Assembly: GCA_964521255.1 (NCBI GenBank) | Contig: CAZFRM010000025.1 | Coordinates: 6,561-70,560, forward strand | Source of the DNA: ZC4RG29 sp964521255 | GTDB lineage: Bacteria; Bacteroidota; Bacteroidia; Cytophagales; Cyclobacteriaceae | Direction: 5' to 3' | Length of the DNA stretch: 64,000 bases | Shown here: in pieces, positions 17,446 through 25,545 of the stretch | Position numbering within the stretch: the stretch's first letter is position 1 | How the letters are laid out: every line of letters starts with the position of its first letter | Made by a program: the position numbers and the translations under genes | Notes under the pieces: model-generated | The model's database searches: none | Seen by the model: only the letters and a program-made list of their open reading frames with translations | Told to the model about the DNA's origin: nothing

Positions 17446-18078
17446 CTATCCAGTAATGGCTGATACTTCTGCGGGTTGGCTTTGAGGCTCCATGCGAAAT
17501 AACTCTTTTATGTCACCGCTGGGGAGATCGAAATACCATCCTAATAAAAGGGGAGCCGACCGTGCTTCCCACGAACGCCTGATAATATCCATCTCGCTAA
17601 GGTTTGTGATTTGCTGCTGGATGTTAAGTTCCGAAAGCCTGTCTTCTTTTTGTTCTAAGGGCAATCTGTCTAATTCGTCCCGATGTTCTTCATAAGTTGC
17701 AATAAGACCCGATAACCAATTTTTTACGGTGGGTTGTTTGCCGTCTATTCCATCGATAACACTTCGTATGCCATTGCACCTTCCGTATCCGCAGACGATG
17801 ATAAGATCTATCTTTTCGGTTTCCAGCGCATCTTCAAGAAGAGCCATGAAACTGAGGTCATCCTTTCTTGTCTGGTTGGCAATATTTTGATAAAGCAGAA
17901 TTTCACCGGGTTCAGTGTTTGTAATCTCTCTTACGGAGAACAAGCTATCACTTGAACCTACCCACAGAATTCCGGGATTGCCCATTCCTGACAGCTTGTG
18001 AAAGAAATTTTTATCGGCCAGTAGCTTTTCTTTTGACCAGGCTTTACACTCCAGAATTAGTCTATCATTTGTTTTCAT
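17446..18078 (-). CDS. Degenerate beta-carbonic anhydrase paralogue
   Basis: 210 residues that align end to end with the intact carbonic anhydrase at 19751, but with a damaged active site. The zinc/dyad motif CSDSR is SSDSL here, so the zinc Cys is Ser42 and the dyad Arg is Leu46, while Asp44 remains. The second motif CGHYGC is CGYGRC, so the zinc His is Tyr98, while Cys101 remains. Two of three protein zinc ligands are therefore gone and catalysis is not expected. The frame is intact and the rest of the fold is kept (NIANQTRKDDLSFMALLEDAL). The start lies 10 bp after the SulP stop. I infer a regulatory or structural role near the transporter. Confidence 0.85.
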   Translation of the reverse strand: MKTNDRLILECKAWSKEKLLADKNFFHKLSGMGNPGILWVGSSDSLFSVREITNTEPGEILLYQNIANQTRKDDLSFMALLEDALETEKIDLIIVCGYGRCNGIRSVIDGIDGKQPTVKNWLSGLIATYEEHRDELDRLPLEQKEDRLSELNIQQQITNLSEMDIIRRSWEARSAPLLLGWYFDLPSGDIKELFRMEPQSQPAEVSAITG

Positions 18079-18088
18079 ACGTATTCAT

Positions 18089-19642
18089 TTATGCTTTAAA
18101 GATAGGGTTCGATGCTAACATAGATTGTTTAAGTTCAACGACAATGTTTCGGCTGGATGCTCCTTTTTGAAAGTCTTCAATGGTTTCCACAATATCTGAG
18201 TCAATGAAAGTAGACCGTGATCCATCAATGATCACATAGCTGTGGTTCGGTATTTCGCGAAACGTTCGGCGCAACACAGCTTTGTTAAGAAATGAAACAT
18301 CTTTCGTGAGCCTTATTAAATAGTTTCCGTTTTCACCAACAGTGATAAGTGACTGGTGGAAATTTGTTTTGAGGATAAAAACCAGTCCAAGTATCATTCC
18401 GATGGTTATTCCGACAAGTAGATCCGAGACAAGGATAGCTATAATGGTTACAGCGAAGGGAATAAATTGTTCCCAGCCTCGCTTGTACATTTCAGCGAAT
18501 ATGGAAGGTTTGGCAAGCTTGTAACCAACGACCAGTAGAATTGCAGCTAACGCAGATAACGGAATTTTATTCAGCAATCCTGGAATCAGAAATGCAGTCA
18601 GAAGCAGCAGGATGCCGTGGCTTATCGCCGATGTTTTTGTGCGGGCACCGGAGGAAACATTTGCAGAACTGCGTACAATCACGGAGGTGATGGGCAGCCC
18701 GCCGAGTAATCCTGAAACAAAATTTCCAATTCCCTGGGCGCGTAACTCTTTATTCAATGGTGTAATTCTTTTGTAAGGGTCCAGTTTATCTACGGCATCT
18801 ATGCTCAGGAGGCTTTCAAGACTGGCCACTATGGCAATGGTTACAGCCACTTTCCATACTTCCGGCGAAAGTATTTTATCAAAGGATGGAAAGGTGAATT
18901 GACTAACAAATTCATTGGCGGTTGAAGCTACAGGCAAGGTAACGAGATGCTCTTTCATCAGGGCAAAGCCCGATCCTGAGTTTACAAAAAATTCATTAAG
19001 TATTATTCCAACGATAACCACAATGAGCGGTCCCGGTATGTAGATGGCAAATTTTTTATTCTTAATAAAAGGTCTTTCCCAAAGTAGCAGGATAAATAGT
19101 GACAGCGCTCCGATGATTAAAGCTCCTGGTGTAAAATAATTGAATGACTGAAAAATTTCAGTGAACGTGTTGCCGCCACCGGCCGCTATAAAACTTTCAT
19201 CTCCTTCAAAGTCGCGGTCATATCCAACCGCATGAGGAATTTGTTTTAAAATAAGGATAAGTCCGATGGCCGTTAACATACCTTTTATCACTGCTGAGGG
19301 GAAATAATTTCCAATACTTCCTGCCTTTACAAGGCCAAGAACAAACTGAATTGCCCCTGCCACGACCACCGCAGATAGAAAAATCTCATACGATTTTAGT
19401 GAAGTAATGGCAGCCAGGACGATCGTAGTGAGGCCAGCTGCAGGTCCGCATACGCTCAGTGCGGAGCTACTAAATGATGAAACAACAATACCCCCCACAA
19501 CCCCCGAAATAATTCCTGCAAAAAGGGGCGCCCCTGACGCCAGGGCTATTCCCAAACACAATGGAAGAGCTACTAAAAAAACTACAATACTTGAAGGAAG
19601 GTCATAACGGAAATTCTTTAACGGATTCAGATTAGTCGGCAT
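18089..19642 (-). CDS. SulP-family anion transporter with STAS domain, putative bicarbonate transporter
   Basis: 517 residues. The start LKNFRYDLPSSIVVFLVALPLCLGIALASG is the SulP signature region. About a dozen hydrophobic spans follow through residue 430. The last 90 residues form a short STAS domain (NHSYVIIDGSRSTFIDSDIVETIEDF). The family moves sulfate, bicarbonate or other anions across the inner membrane. It lies between an intact carbonic anhydrase gene upstream and a degenerate one 10 bp downstream, so bicarbonate (or HCO3-/Na+) transport is the favoured inference. A sulfate transporter cannot be excluded. A 108 bp gap separates it from the upstream gene. Confidence 0.9.
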   Translation of the reverse strand: MPTNLNPLKNFRYDLPSSIVVFLVALPLCLGIALASGAPLFAGIISGVVGGIVVSSFSSSALSVCGPAAGLTTIVLAAITSLKSYEIFLSAVVVAGAIQFVLGLVKAGSIGNYFPSAVIKGMLTAIGLILILKQIPHAVGYDRDFEGDESFIAAGGGNTFTEIFQSFNYFTPGALIIGALSLFILLLWERPFIKNKKFAIYIPGPLIVVIVGIILNEFFVNSGSGFALMKEHLVTLPVASTANEFVSQFTFPSFDKILSPEVWKVAVTIAIVASLESLLSIDAVDKLDPYKRITPLNKELRAQGIGNFVSGLLGGLPITSVIVRSSANVSSGARTKTSAISHGILLLLTAFLIPGLLNKIPLSALAAILLVVGYKLAKPSIFAEMYKRGWEQFIPFAVTIIAILVSDLLVGITIGMILGLVFILKTNFHQSLITVGENGNYLIRLTKDVSFLNKAVLRRTFREIPNHSYVIIDGSRSTFIDSDIVETIEDFQKGASSRNIVVELKQSMLASNPIFKA

Positions 19643-19750
19643 TTTAGATAACTCTTTAATTTGTTGTTACTATTATTATTAAATAAAATTTGAAAAGAAG
19701 ATACCACACAAATAAACGTAGTGCTATTTGGTGGTATCATTTTACTGCTG

Positions 19751-20398
19751 TCAGGATAAAACCTGACTTTCAATCTTGTAGATTGACGGCAGCTCTGATT
19801 TACTATGCAGGGTAACCTGCAGATCGTTAATAATGCCGGTGCCGATATCATAGACCCATCCATGAACTTTCGGATTGTTTCGCTGTCTCCAGGCATTTTG
19901 TATAATGGAGGTCCTTGATAAGTCAAAAACCTGCTCAATCACATTCAACTCAACGAATCGCTTGAAGCGCTCTTCGTTATCTTCAATAGAGTCAAGTTCC
20001 TGGGCATGTGTCCTATAGACATCCTTTATTGTTCTCAGCCAGTTGTCAATTAAGCCGAATTGCGTATTTTCCATGGCTGCCTTTACCCCGCCACAGCCAT
20101 AATGGCCACAGACAATGACGTGTTTTACTTCCAATACATTCACCGCATAGTCCAAAACACTTAGCATGTTCATATCGGTATGCACTACCATGTTAGCAAT
20201 ATTTCTATGAACAAAGATATCCCCGGGTTGTGTTCGTGTTACTTCATTTGCCGGAACTCTGCTATCCGAACATCCGATCCAAAGTACTTGAGGATGCTGT
20301 CCCTTAGCGAGCCGGGCAAAGTACTCCGGATCTACTTCTAATCTCTCTTGTACCCATTGGCGGTTTCCTTCCAGTAATGATTCATAAATGGCATCCAT
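19751..20398 (-). CDS. can: Beta-class carbonic anhydrase
   Basis: 215 residues with an intact active site. Cys43, Asp45 and Arg47 are in WIGCSDSRVPANE, and His99 and Cys102 are in VCGHYGCGGV. These give the zinc ligands Cys/His/Cys and the Asp-Arg dyad. RNIANMVVHTDMNMLSVLDYAV is the usual dimer-interface segment. It interconverts CO2 and bicarbonate in the cytoplasm. It is the first gene of a same-strand set with the SulP transporter and the degenerate paralogue. That arrangement suggests bicarbonate supply, for example for the biotin carboxylases of fatty acid synthesis, or pH balance. Confidence 0.96.
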   Translation of the reverse strand: MDAIYESLLEGNRQWVQERLEVDPEYFARLAKGQHPQVLWIGCSDSRVPANEVTRTQPGDIFVHRNIANMVVHTDMNMLSVLDYAVNVLEVKHVIVCGHYGCGGVKAAMENTQFGLIDNWLRTIKDVYRTHAQELDSIEDNEERFKRFVELNVIEQVFDLSRTSIIQNAWRQRNNPKVHGWVYDIGTGIINDLQVTLHSKSELPSIYKIESQVLS

Positions 20399-20598
20399 AA
20401 ATTATTCTATGTTTTTGTATTTAAATTATACTTCTTAGTACTTGATTAACCTTTTTCAGTATTAAGGCGATGATAAAAGCAGGTGGCATGTCCAATAATA
20501 AACGAAGCTAGCTTCGCATTAACTTTTCATTGATTAAATGAAAGTCTCAAAGAGTCAATGTCTCTTTGTTTTTATGAACAAAAGCCTGATGAATAGAT

Positions 20599-20967
20599 TC
20601 AGCCTTCCGGAGGCTGGCTGGGAGTTTCTGAGGAGCGGGACGTGGCTAAGAGGTTATGCATGTCCCGGTGTTTGTTTAGAATAATTGCAAAGTCATTAGA
20701 ACTTGCCCTTGCATATTCGATAAAATAAAGATCTACTTCCTTTGCAGATGAAAAGCCTGAATCGTGGCTTTCGCTACTTGTGGCAGTGTCACGTTCTTCT
20801 TCACTTATGCATGAAAATGACCTTATCAGATTTTCAATTAGTTGTTTGTTGTGCTTGTCAAGTTCTAAAGCCGTAATTTCCGCCAGGAAAAAGCTCATAT
20901 TGAGAAAGACAATTCCCGTGAAGACGGTGATTGTGTTTCTGATAGGTATGACGCGGAAAAATTTCAT
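20599..20967 (-). CDS. Small membrane-anchored protein of unknown function
   Basis: 122 residues. An N-terminal hydrophobic segment (VIPIRNTITVFTGIVFLNMSFFLAEI) could be a membrane anchor or a poor signal. The rest is polar and Ser/Glu-rich with no recognised domain. A perfect TAnnTTTG-type box (reverse of 20972-20979, TATCTTTG) lies only 5 bp before the ATG, which would imply a nearly leaderless message or chance. I do not recognise the family. The sequence reads as a real protein and has no better competitor on the other strand. Confidence 0.6.
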   Translation of the reverse strand: MKFFRVIPIRNTITVFTGIVFLNMSFFLAEITALELDKHNKQLIENLIRSFSCISEEERDTATSSESHDSGFSSAKEVDLYFIEYARASSNDFAIILNKHRDMHNLLATSRSSETPSQPPEG

Positions 20968-21043
20968 AGGGCAAAGATAGCCTCATTTTTTAAAATATGG
21001 GGCATATTTATTTTATTGGCGGCATTAAACGCAATTCAAATCG

Positions 21044-21517
21044 ATGAAACAACCGGATTCCCTCAACTTAGTAGCTGAATTTCATTCAACTTTTAAACAT
21101 CCAATTTTAGACCAGCCACAGATACCTTCGGATGAACGGTGCAGATTAAGGGTGGCTTTACTGGCTGAAGAGCTTAAGGAAATGGAAGTTGCCATCCTTG
21201 AAAAAGATATTGTTGGCGTAGCAGATGCACTCTGTGATATTCAATATGTGCTCTCCGGTGCAATACTTGAGTTTGGTCTGGGAGAAAAATTCAACACCCT
21301 GTTTGAGGAGGTTCAGCGCTCGAATATGAGCAAAGCGTGTCTATCCGAACAGGAGGCAACGGAGACCATCAATTATTACAAACAAAAAGATGGCACGGAT
21401 TGCTACTATAAAAAAGAGAGTGATAAATGGCTTGTTTACAGAAGGTCAGACAATAAAACTATAAAGTCGATAAAATACAGTCCGGCAAATTTAGAGGCTA
21501 TTCTTAATAAGCCTTAG
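21044..21517 (+). CDS. MazG-like/PRA-PH nucleoside triphosphate pyrophosphohydrolase
   Basis: 157 residues. The all-alpha NTP pyrophosphatase metal site is visible as LLAEELKEMEVAI (ExxE) and VADALCDIQYVLSGA (ExxD-like ADxxxD). The N-terminus (LNLVAEFHSTFKHPI) is the usual first helix of the phosphoribosyl-ATP pyrophosphohydrolase-like branch. Members cleave NTPs to NMP and pyrophosphate, often for nucleotide-pool sanitation. The C-terminal 45 residues (KQKDGTDCYYKKESDKWLVYR) form a tail found in this subfamily. It is cytoplasmic. Its stop overlaps the end of a possible minus-strand ORF by four bases. Confidence 0.82.
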   Translation: MKQPDSLNLVAEFHSTFKHPILDQPQIPSDERCRLRVALLAEELKEMEVAILEKDIVGVADALCDIQYVLSGAILEFGLGEKFNTLFEEVQRSNMSKACLSEQEATETINYYKQKDGTDCYYKKESDKWLVYRRSDNKTIKSIKYSPANLEAILNKP

Positions 21518-21741
21518 ATGTAAAATTCAAACTCAAAAATGGCTTCTTGCTTAGGCTGTTGAAGCGGGCGGATAGCGATTATTGGGCAATCATTGTATGC
21601 CTTAATGAATTCGCTCCTGCTTATCCTGAGTTTACTTATACCTGGTTTAATCTTGTGGTATTGCATTCTCCCCGAGGCATTAGCGGTGGCGCTAAATACC
21701 AATTCGTATCTAATGGGAATAGGGGAGGGGATATAGCGCAT
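21514..21741 (-). CDS. Possible small protein downstream of the 92-aa gene
   Basis: 75 codons starting one base after the stop of the minus-strand gene at 21743 (TAG, one base, ATG) and ending in a 4 bp convergent overlap with the pyrophosphohydrolase gene. It exactly fills the gap, which hints at a real second cistron. No domain is recognised and composition alone is weak evidence. It could be a chance ORF. Confidence 0.3.
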   Translation of the reverse strand: MRYIPSPIPIRYELVFSATANASGRMQYHKIKPGISKLRISRSEFIKAYNDCPIIAIRPLQQPKQEAIFEFEFYI

Positions 21742-21742
21742 A

Positions 21743-22021
21743 CTAGCAATAAGTCTTCCTGAAATCCATTCCTATGATGCTGTTCTGTTGGGCATTGTAT
21801 TGGGCCAGCAATGCGTAAGCCCAATTAGGAACGTAGTTAAAGTTACGTTTCATTTCCTCAATCTTCTGTGACAGTTCTCTCACATAATACCTGATTTGCT
21901 CAAGGTTTCTGCAATTTCTTGGTTGCTCAAAATTCTTCGCTGTGAATTGCTTCAATTCACTCTCGATCATTCTCCGTTCTCTTACCGTCATATTGTGCAA
22001 TTTTACACAATTGTAATTCAT
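21743..22021 (-). CDS. Small hypothetical protein, helical
   Basis: 92 residues if started at 22021; an internal ATG at 21991 (MTVRERRMIESELKQF) is an equally good start. It is mostly charged helix (RRMIESELKQF, LEQIRYYVRELSQKIEEMKR) with an aromatic C-terminal part (NYVPNWAYALLAQYN). Two inverted repeats lie at its 5' end: TTGTGCAA/TTACACAA at 21993-22010 and GTAGT/ACTAC at 22050-22066. They could be operators. No family was recognised. Confidence 0.5.
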   Translation of the reverse strand: MNYNCVKLHNMTVRERRMIESELKQFTAKNFEQPRNCRNLEQIRYYVRELSQKIEEMKRNFNYVPNWAYALLAQYNAQQNSIIGMDFRKTYC

Positions 22022-22192
22022 ATTATTGATAATTCAAAATTTATGTTGTGTAGTATTGTACACTACTTAATGTTGATTTAAAGGGTACGCTTCATCGCTG
22101 ATTCAATCAAATTGTTGAATTAATTAAATCAGTATTACAAATTGATTGCCAGATTATTAATGGAACTTAAAGAAGGATAGGTTTAAAAATAG

Positions 22193-22333
22193 TTACAGCG
22201 CATTTTTTGTGATCCAGTAACGGTAGGCAATGATAGCTTTATCCACTTTGGAAAGTCGGGTAATGTCACGTTTGCTATATTGTGGCAGCAGTACCTTATT
22301 TAATGAGGCAAGGGCTTTGAAAAAAGCTTTCAT
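22193..22333 (-). CDS. 46-residue conserved-looking small protein
   Basis: An ATG at 22333 opens a 46-codon frame ending at a TAA (22193-22195). It is basic and amphipathic: MKAFFKALASLNKVLLPQYS, then KRDITRLSKVDKAII and the terminal AYRYWITKNAL. The ordered pattern of hydrophobic, Lys/Arg and aromatic residues is unlike a random ORF. From memory, very similar short proteins ending in Y(K/R)YWxTKNxL occur in Cytophagales, but I cannot verify this here. Function unknown. It is divergent from the membrane protein at 22404, with 70 bp between them. Confidence 0.6.
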   Translation of the reverse strand: MKAFFKALASLNKVLLPQYSKRDITRLSKVDKAIIAYRYWITKNAL

Positions 22334-22403
22334 AAATTAAATATACGGGGTACTAATTCGTTTTAATCAACTATATTTAAAAAACTACAACTGTGCCAAT
22401 CGT

Positions 22404-23297
22404 ATGGAGAGCAATTCGTTAAGTCCCTTTTTGATATTCTGGAACAATGCAATGATGATAGGTGCGGCGCTGATGCTCATCGCTGGAATTGTCATCTATA
22501 TTGTTCACAAAGTAAGGGCAGCGGCCATAAGCGACTATAAAGCAAAGTACGATTACCTGAATACGCATGAAATCAAAAATTACAAATACGTATTCCTTTG
22601 TTTTGGAACAGCCATGGCTTTGCTGATTAATCTTTACGGCAGTGCCAAGCTTGATGAGATGGGAGTGTGGTTCTTCGTCAGGCTCTTTATGTCTATTGCC
22701 GGCGGTACACTGATTGCTTATGTCTCCTACCTGGTGCTGGACTATTATTACCCGACTATCCTTAACCGAAAACTTCGGAAGTGGCGCTATATGCCACGAG
22801 AGACTAAAACCGGGCGAGAAATGAGGTTGCTTGGCGAGGAAGAAGAAGATGTGCACCTGGAAGAAGGAATGCAAGCTGAAGAAAGTGTATTTTCGATCGA
22901 TTATGATGTTTGGGTTGATGAAGAAACTAGCGAGGTTAAGATAGAGAAGTATCCCGGTCATGTTCAGGCACTGAAGTGCAATAGCTGCGGTTTTTATACC
23001 ATGCGGGTTGTAAGGGAAGAGATCACATCACAACCAACTGAATCGAGTCCTGGTGAACTAATTAAGCATTATCAGTGTAGATACTGCAAGTCAATTCGGG
23101 CAACTGCTTTTAAAATATCGAACAAGGTGCCGGAAGATTATAAGGCTATAGCGCTAACGGCGAATTTTAAGAAGAAAAAAGACATTGACTTTGTGCGCAT
23201 TGAGATTCATTCCAATACATCGGGCAAAAAGTTTTTCGAATTCCAAAACCCCGCGCAAGCAAAACGGTTCTTAGAAGAGTATGAAGATGATAAATAA
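22404..23297 (+). CDS. Membrane protein with C-terminal zinc-ribbon-like domain
   Basis: 297 residues. Three hydrophobic spans (about 12-32, 58-78 and 87-110: NNAMMIGAALMLIAGIVIYIV, YKYVFLCFGTAMALLINLYG, FVRLFMSIAGGTLIAYVSYLVL) precede a soluble region. That region holds an acidic linker (LLGEEEEDVHLEEG) and two CxxC pairs, CNSCGFY near 193 and CRYCKS near 227, which probably form one zinc ribbon. I do not recognise the family. Location should be the inner membrane with the ribbon in the cytoplasm. It is transcribed before the processing protease at 23372, 74 bp apart, so co-transcription is possible. Confidence 0.8.
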   Translation: MESNSLSPFLIFWNNAMMIGAALMLIAGIVIYIVHKVRAAAISDYKAKYDYLNTHEIKNYKYVFLCFGTAMALLINLYGSAKLDEMGVWFFVRLFMSIAGGTLIAYVSYLVLDYYYPTILNRKLRKWRYMPRETKTGREMRLLGEEEEDVHLEEGMQAEESVFSIDYDVWVDEETSEVKIEKYPGHVQALKCNSCGFYTMRVVREEITSQPTESSPGELIKHYQCRYCKSIRATAFKISNKVPEDYKAIALTANFKKKKDIDFVRIEIHSNTSGKKFFEFQNPAQAKRFLEEYEDDK

Positions 23298-23371
23298 AGT
23301 GGGAAGATTTTTTGACCAACTAATGTCGGCATAGGGTTTGTCATTTATTTTTTGATTTAATTTCTAGAAGT

Positions 23372-25414
23372 ATGAAAAGATTGGCATTTGCGGGAGTTCT
23401 TAGTTTGTTAATAGGAACAGTATTAGCAACGTCACCTCTACACCCGGATACACTATCGCTTAAACCCAAAGCGGGTTATGGCAAAGAGGCTCACCTTGCG
23501 GTGGAAATACTGGACAATAATCATTACAGGAAAATGAAGCTGAATGACTCATTGTCATCTGCGATATTGGAGGATTATCTTCTTAATCTTGATAATAACA
23601 GAACTTATTTTCTTGCTGATGATATTAAAGCATTTGAAAAATTCAGATTCAAAATTGATGATTTGACAAGAGCTGAAAATGTATCACCCGCCTATGAAAT
23701 ATATGCCGTGTTTAAAAACCGTTTTAAAGAACGGATGGATTATGTATTCGGCACATTGGTAAATCAGGACTTTGATTATACAATTGATGAATATTATGAA
23801 ATGGATAGAAGCAAGCAACCTTGGGCGAAAAACAATGATGAATTAAATGATCTTTGGCGATTGGTTATTAAGAGTCAGGCGCTGAGCCTCAAACTTGCTG
23901 GTAAAAAACCGGAGGAAATTAAAGAAACTATTAAAGCGCGCTATGAGCGCCTGGCAAAATCCATAAACCAGTTTAATACAGAGGATGTATTCAGCATGTA
24001 CCTTAATACCATTACATCGGCTTATGATCCTCATACCAATTACTTCTCACCAAAAGCTGCAGATGCATTCAAGACCAGTATGAGTCTATCCCTTGAAGGT
24101 ATCGGTGCACGGTTGCAAACTGAAAATGATTACACAAAAGTAATTGAAATACTTCCGGGTGGCCCAGCTGAGAAAAGTAATCTGCTTCACGCTAATGATC
24201 GTATTATTGGGGTAGGCCAGGGTCAGGATGGTGAAATGGTTGATGTCATTGGCTGGCGTGTAGATGAGGTTGTCAAACTTATTAAAGGCCCTAAGGGGAC
24301 TAAAGTTAGACTGTTGTTTTTGCCGGCGGCAACAGGTATCGGAGGCCCTTCTACAGAGATAACCTTAGTAAGAGACAAGATAAAGCTGGAAGACCAACGC
24401 GCATCTAAAAGTATAATACAGTATCAGAAAGACGGAAAGGATCTTAAACTCGGAGTGATTACGTTGCCAAGCTTCTACATGGACTTTGAAGCGTATCAAA
24501 AGCATGATCCTAACTACACGAGCACAACGCGAGATGTAAAACTACTAACGAAGGAACTGGAAGCCGAAGGCATCAATGGTTTGGTGATTGATCTTAGAAA
24601 TAATGGTGGAGGTTCATTGGAAGAAGCAATTAACCTGACAGGTCTTTTTATCAAGGATGGTCCTGTTGTTCAGGTAAAGACCTCCGGGAACAAAATTGAA
24701 GTACGTTCAGATGAAGATCCATCCATAACATACAATGGCCCGCTGGTTGTTTTAATCAATAGATTCAGTGCATCAGCTTCGGAAATATTCGCAGGGGCTA
24801 TCCAGGACTACCACCGCGGCATTGTAGTCGGAGAGTCAACACATGGTAAAGGAACCGTTCAGACCATTATTGATCTTAACCGTTTTATGAGTGACACAAA
24901 AGAACCGGCAGGAGAATTAAAACTAACGTTTCAGAAATTCTACCGTGTTACAGGGAGCAGCACGCAACAGAAAGGTGTTACTCCCGATGTTAAATTACCG
25001 ACGCCCTATGATTCGAATGAGTTTGGAGAAGGATCTTATCCTAATGCATTGCCATGGGATGAAATTCGCGGAACACTTTTCCAGCGAACACCTTTGATCA
25101 ACGATAAAGTAATTGCAGATATAAATAAATCATATAGCATTCGCTTTAAAACGGACCCTGAGTTGAACCAGTTTGCATTGGAAACAGAAGACTTTAAAAA
25201 GAGTTTGGCAGAGACCAAAATTTCATTAAATGAAGACATTCGAAAGAAAGAAATGGAGGAAGCAGAAAAGAAAAAAGCTGGTAATAAATCATTAGACACA
25301 ACTATTAAAACTCCGGAATCTAAACCTGTTCAAAACTTGTCAGAATTGAACGATGAATATTTACGTGAAGGACTGCTGGTTCTTTCCGATTTAATTAATA
25401 CAAAAATAGGATGA
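23372..25414 (+). CDS. prc: Carboxy-terminal processing protease (tail-specific protease, S41A)
   Basis: 680 residues with a signal peptide (MKRLAFAGVLSLLIGTVLATS). Domains in order are an N-terminal Prc helical domain (about 45-225), a PDZ domain (about 235-330, IEILPGGPAEKSNLLHANDRI) and the S41 protease core (NGLVIDLRNNGGGSLEEA). The catalytic Ser lies in FSASASEIFAGAI near 466 and the Lys in THGKGTVQ near 491. The C-terminal DUF3340-like part is helical (ETEDFKKSLAETK). This is the long, E. coli Prc-like form. It trims or degrades periplasmic proteins from their C-termini, including envelope and peptidoglycan enzymes in E. coli. Both catalytic residues are present. Confidence 0.94.
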   Translation: MKRLAFAGVLSLLIGTVLATSPLHPDTLSLKPKAGYGKEAHLAVEILDNNHYRKMKLNDSLSSAILEDYLLNLDNNRTYFLADDIKAFEKFRFKIDDLTRAENVSPAYEIYAVFKNRFKERMDYVFGTLVNQDFDYTIDEYYEMDRSKQPWAKNNDELNDLWRLVIKSQALSLKLAGKKPEEIKETIKARYERLAKSINQFNTEDVFSMYLNTITSAYDPHTNYFSPKAADAFKTSMSLSLEGIGARLQTENDYTKVIEILPGGPAEKSNLLHANDRIIGVGQGQDGEMVDVIGWRVDEVVKLIKGPKGTKVRLLFLPAATGIGGPSTEITLVRDKIKLEDQRASKSIIQYQKDGKDLKLGVITLPSFYMDFEAYQKHDPNYTSTTRDVKLLTKELEAEGINGLVIDLRNNGGGSLEEAINLTGLFIKDGPVVQVKTSGNKIEVRSDEDPSITYNGPLVVLINRFSASASEIFAGAIQDYHRGIVVGESTHGKGTVQTIIDLNRFMSDTKEPAGELKLTFQKFYRVTGSSTQQKGVTPDVKLPTPYDSNEFGEGSYPNALPWDEIRGTLFQRTPLINDKVIADINKSYSIRFKTDPELNQFALETEDFKKSLAETKISLNEDIRKKEMEEAEKKKAGNKSLDTTIKTPESKPVQNLSELNDEYLREGLLVLSDLINTKIG

Positions 25415-25435
25415 CAACGAACTAATCTATATTTA

Positions 25436-25463
25436 AGCGGGTGTAACAGCCCGCTTTTTTTTT
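25436..25463 (+). terminator. Rho-independent terminator of prc
   Basis: AGCGGG (25436-25441) pairs with CCCGCT (25450-25455) across an 8-base loop and is followed by nine T. It starts 22 bp after the prc stop. Confidence 0.87.
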
Positions 25464-25545
25464 GTTTTGATTTTCAAGTGTATCTCTTAAAAAAATGAGA
25501 ATATTGGTCTATATTAAAAACCTTAAACCTTAGAAGACAACTCGA

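Noticed and set aside
22419..22961. 180-codon minus-strand ORF over the membrane zinc-ribbon gene
   Set aside because: The plus-strand frame has membrane spans and CxxC pairs, while the minus frame has no coherent pattern.
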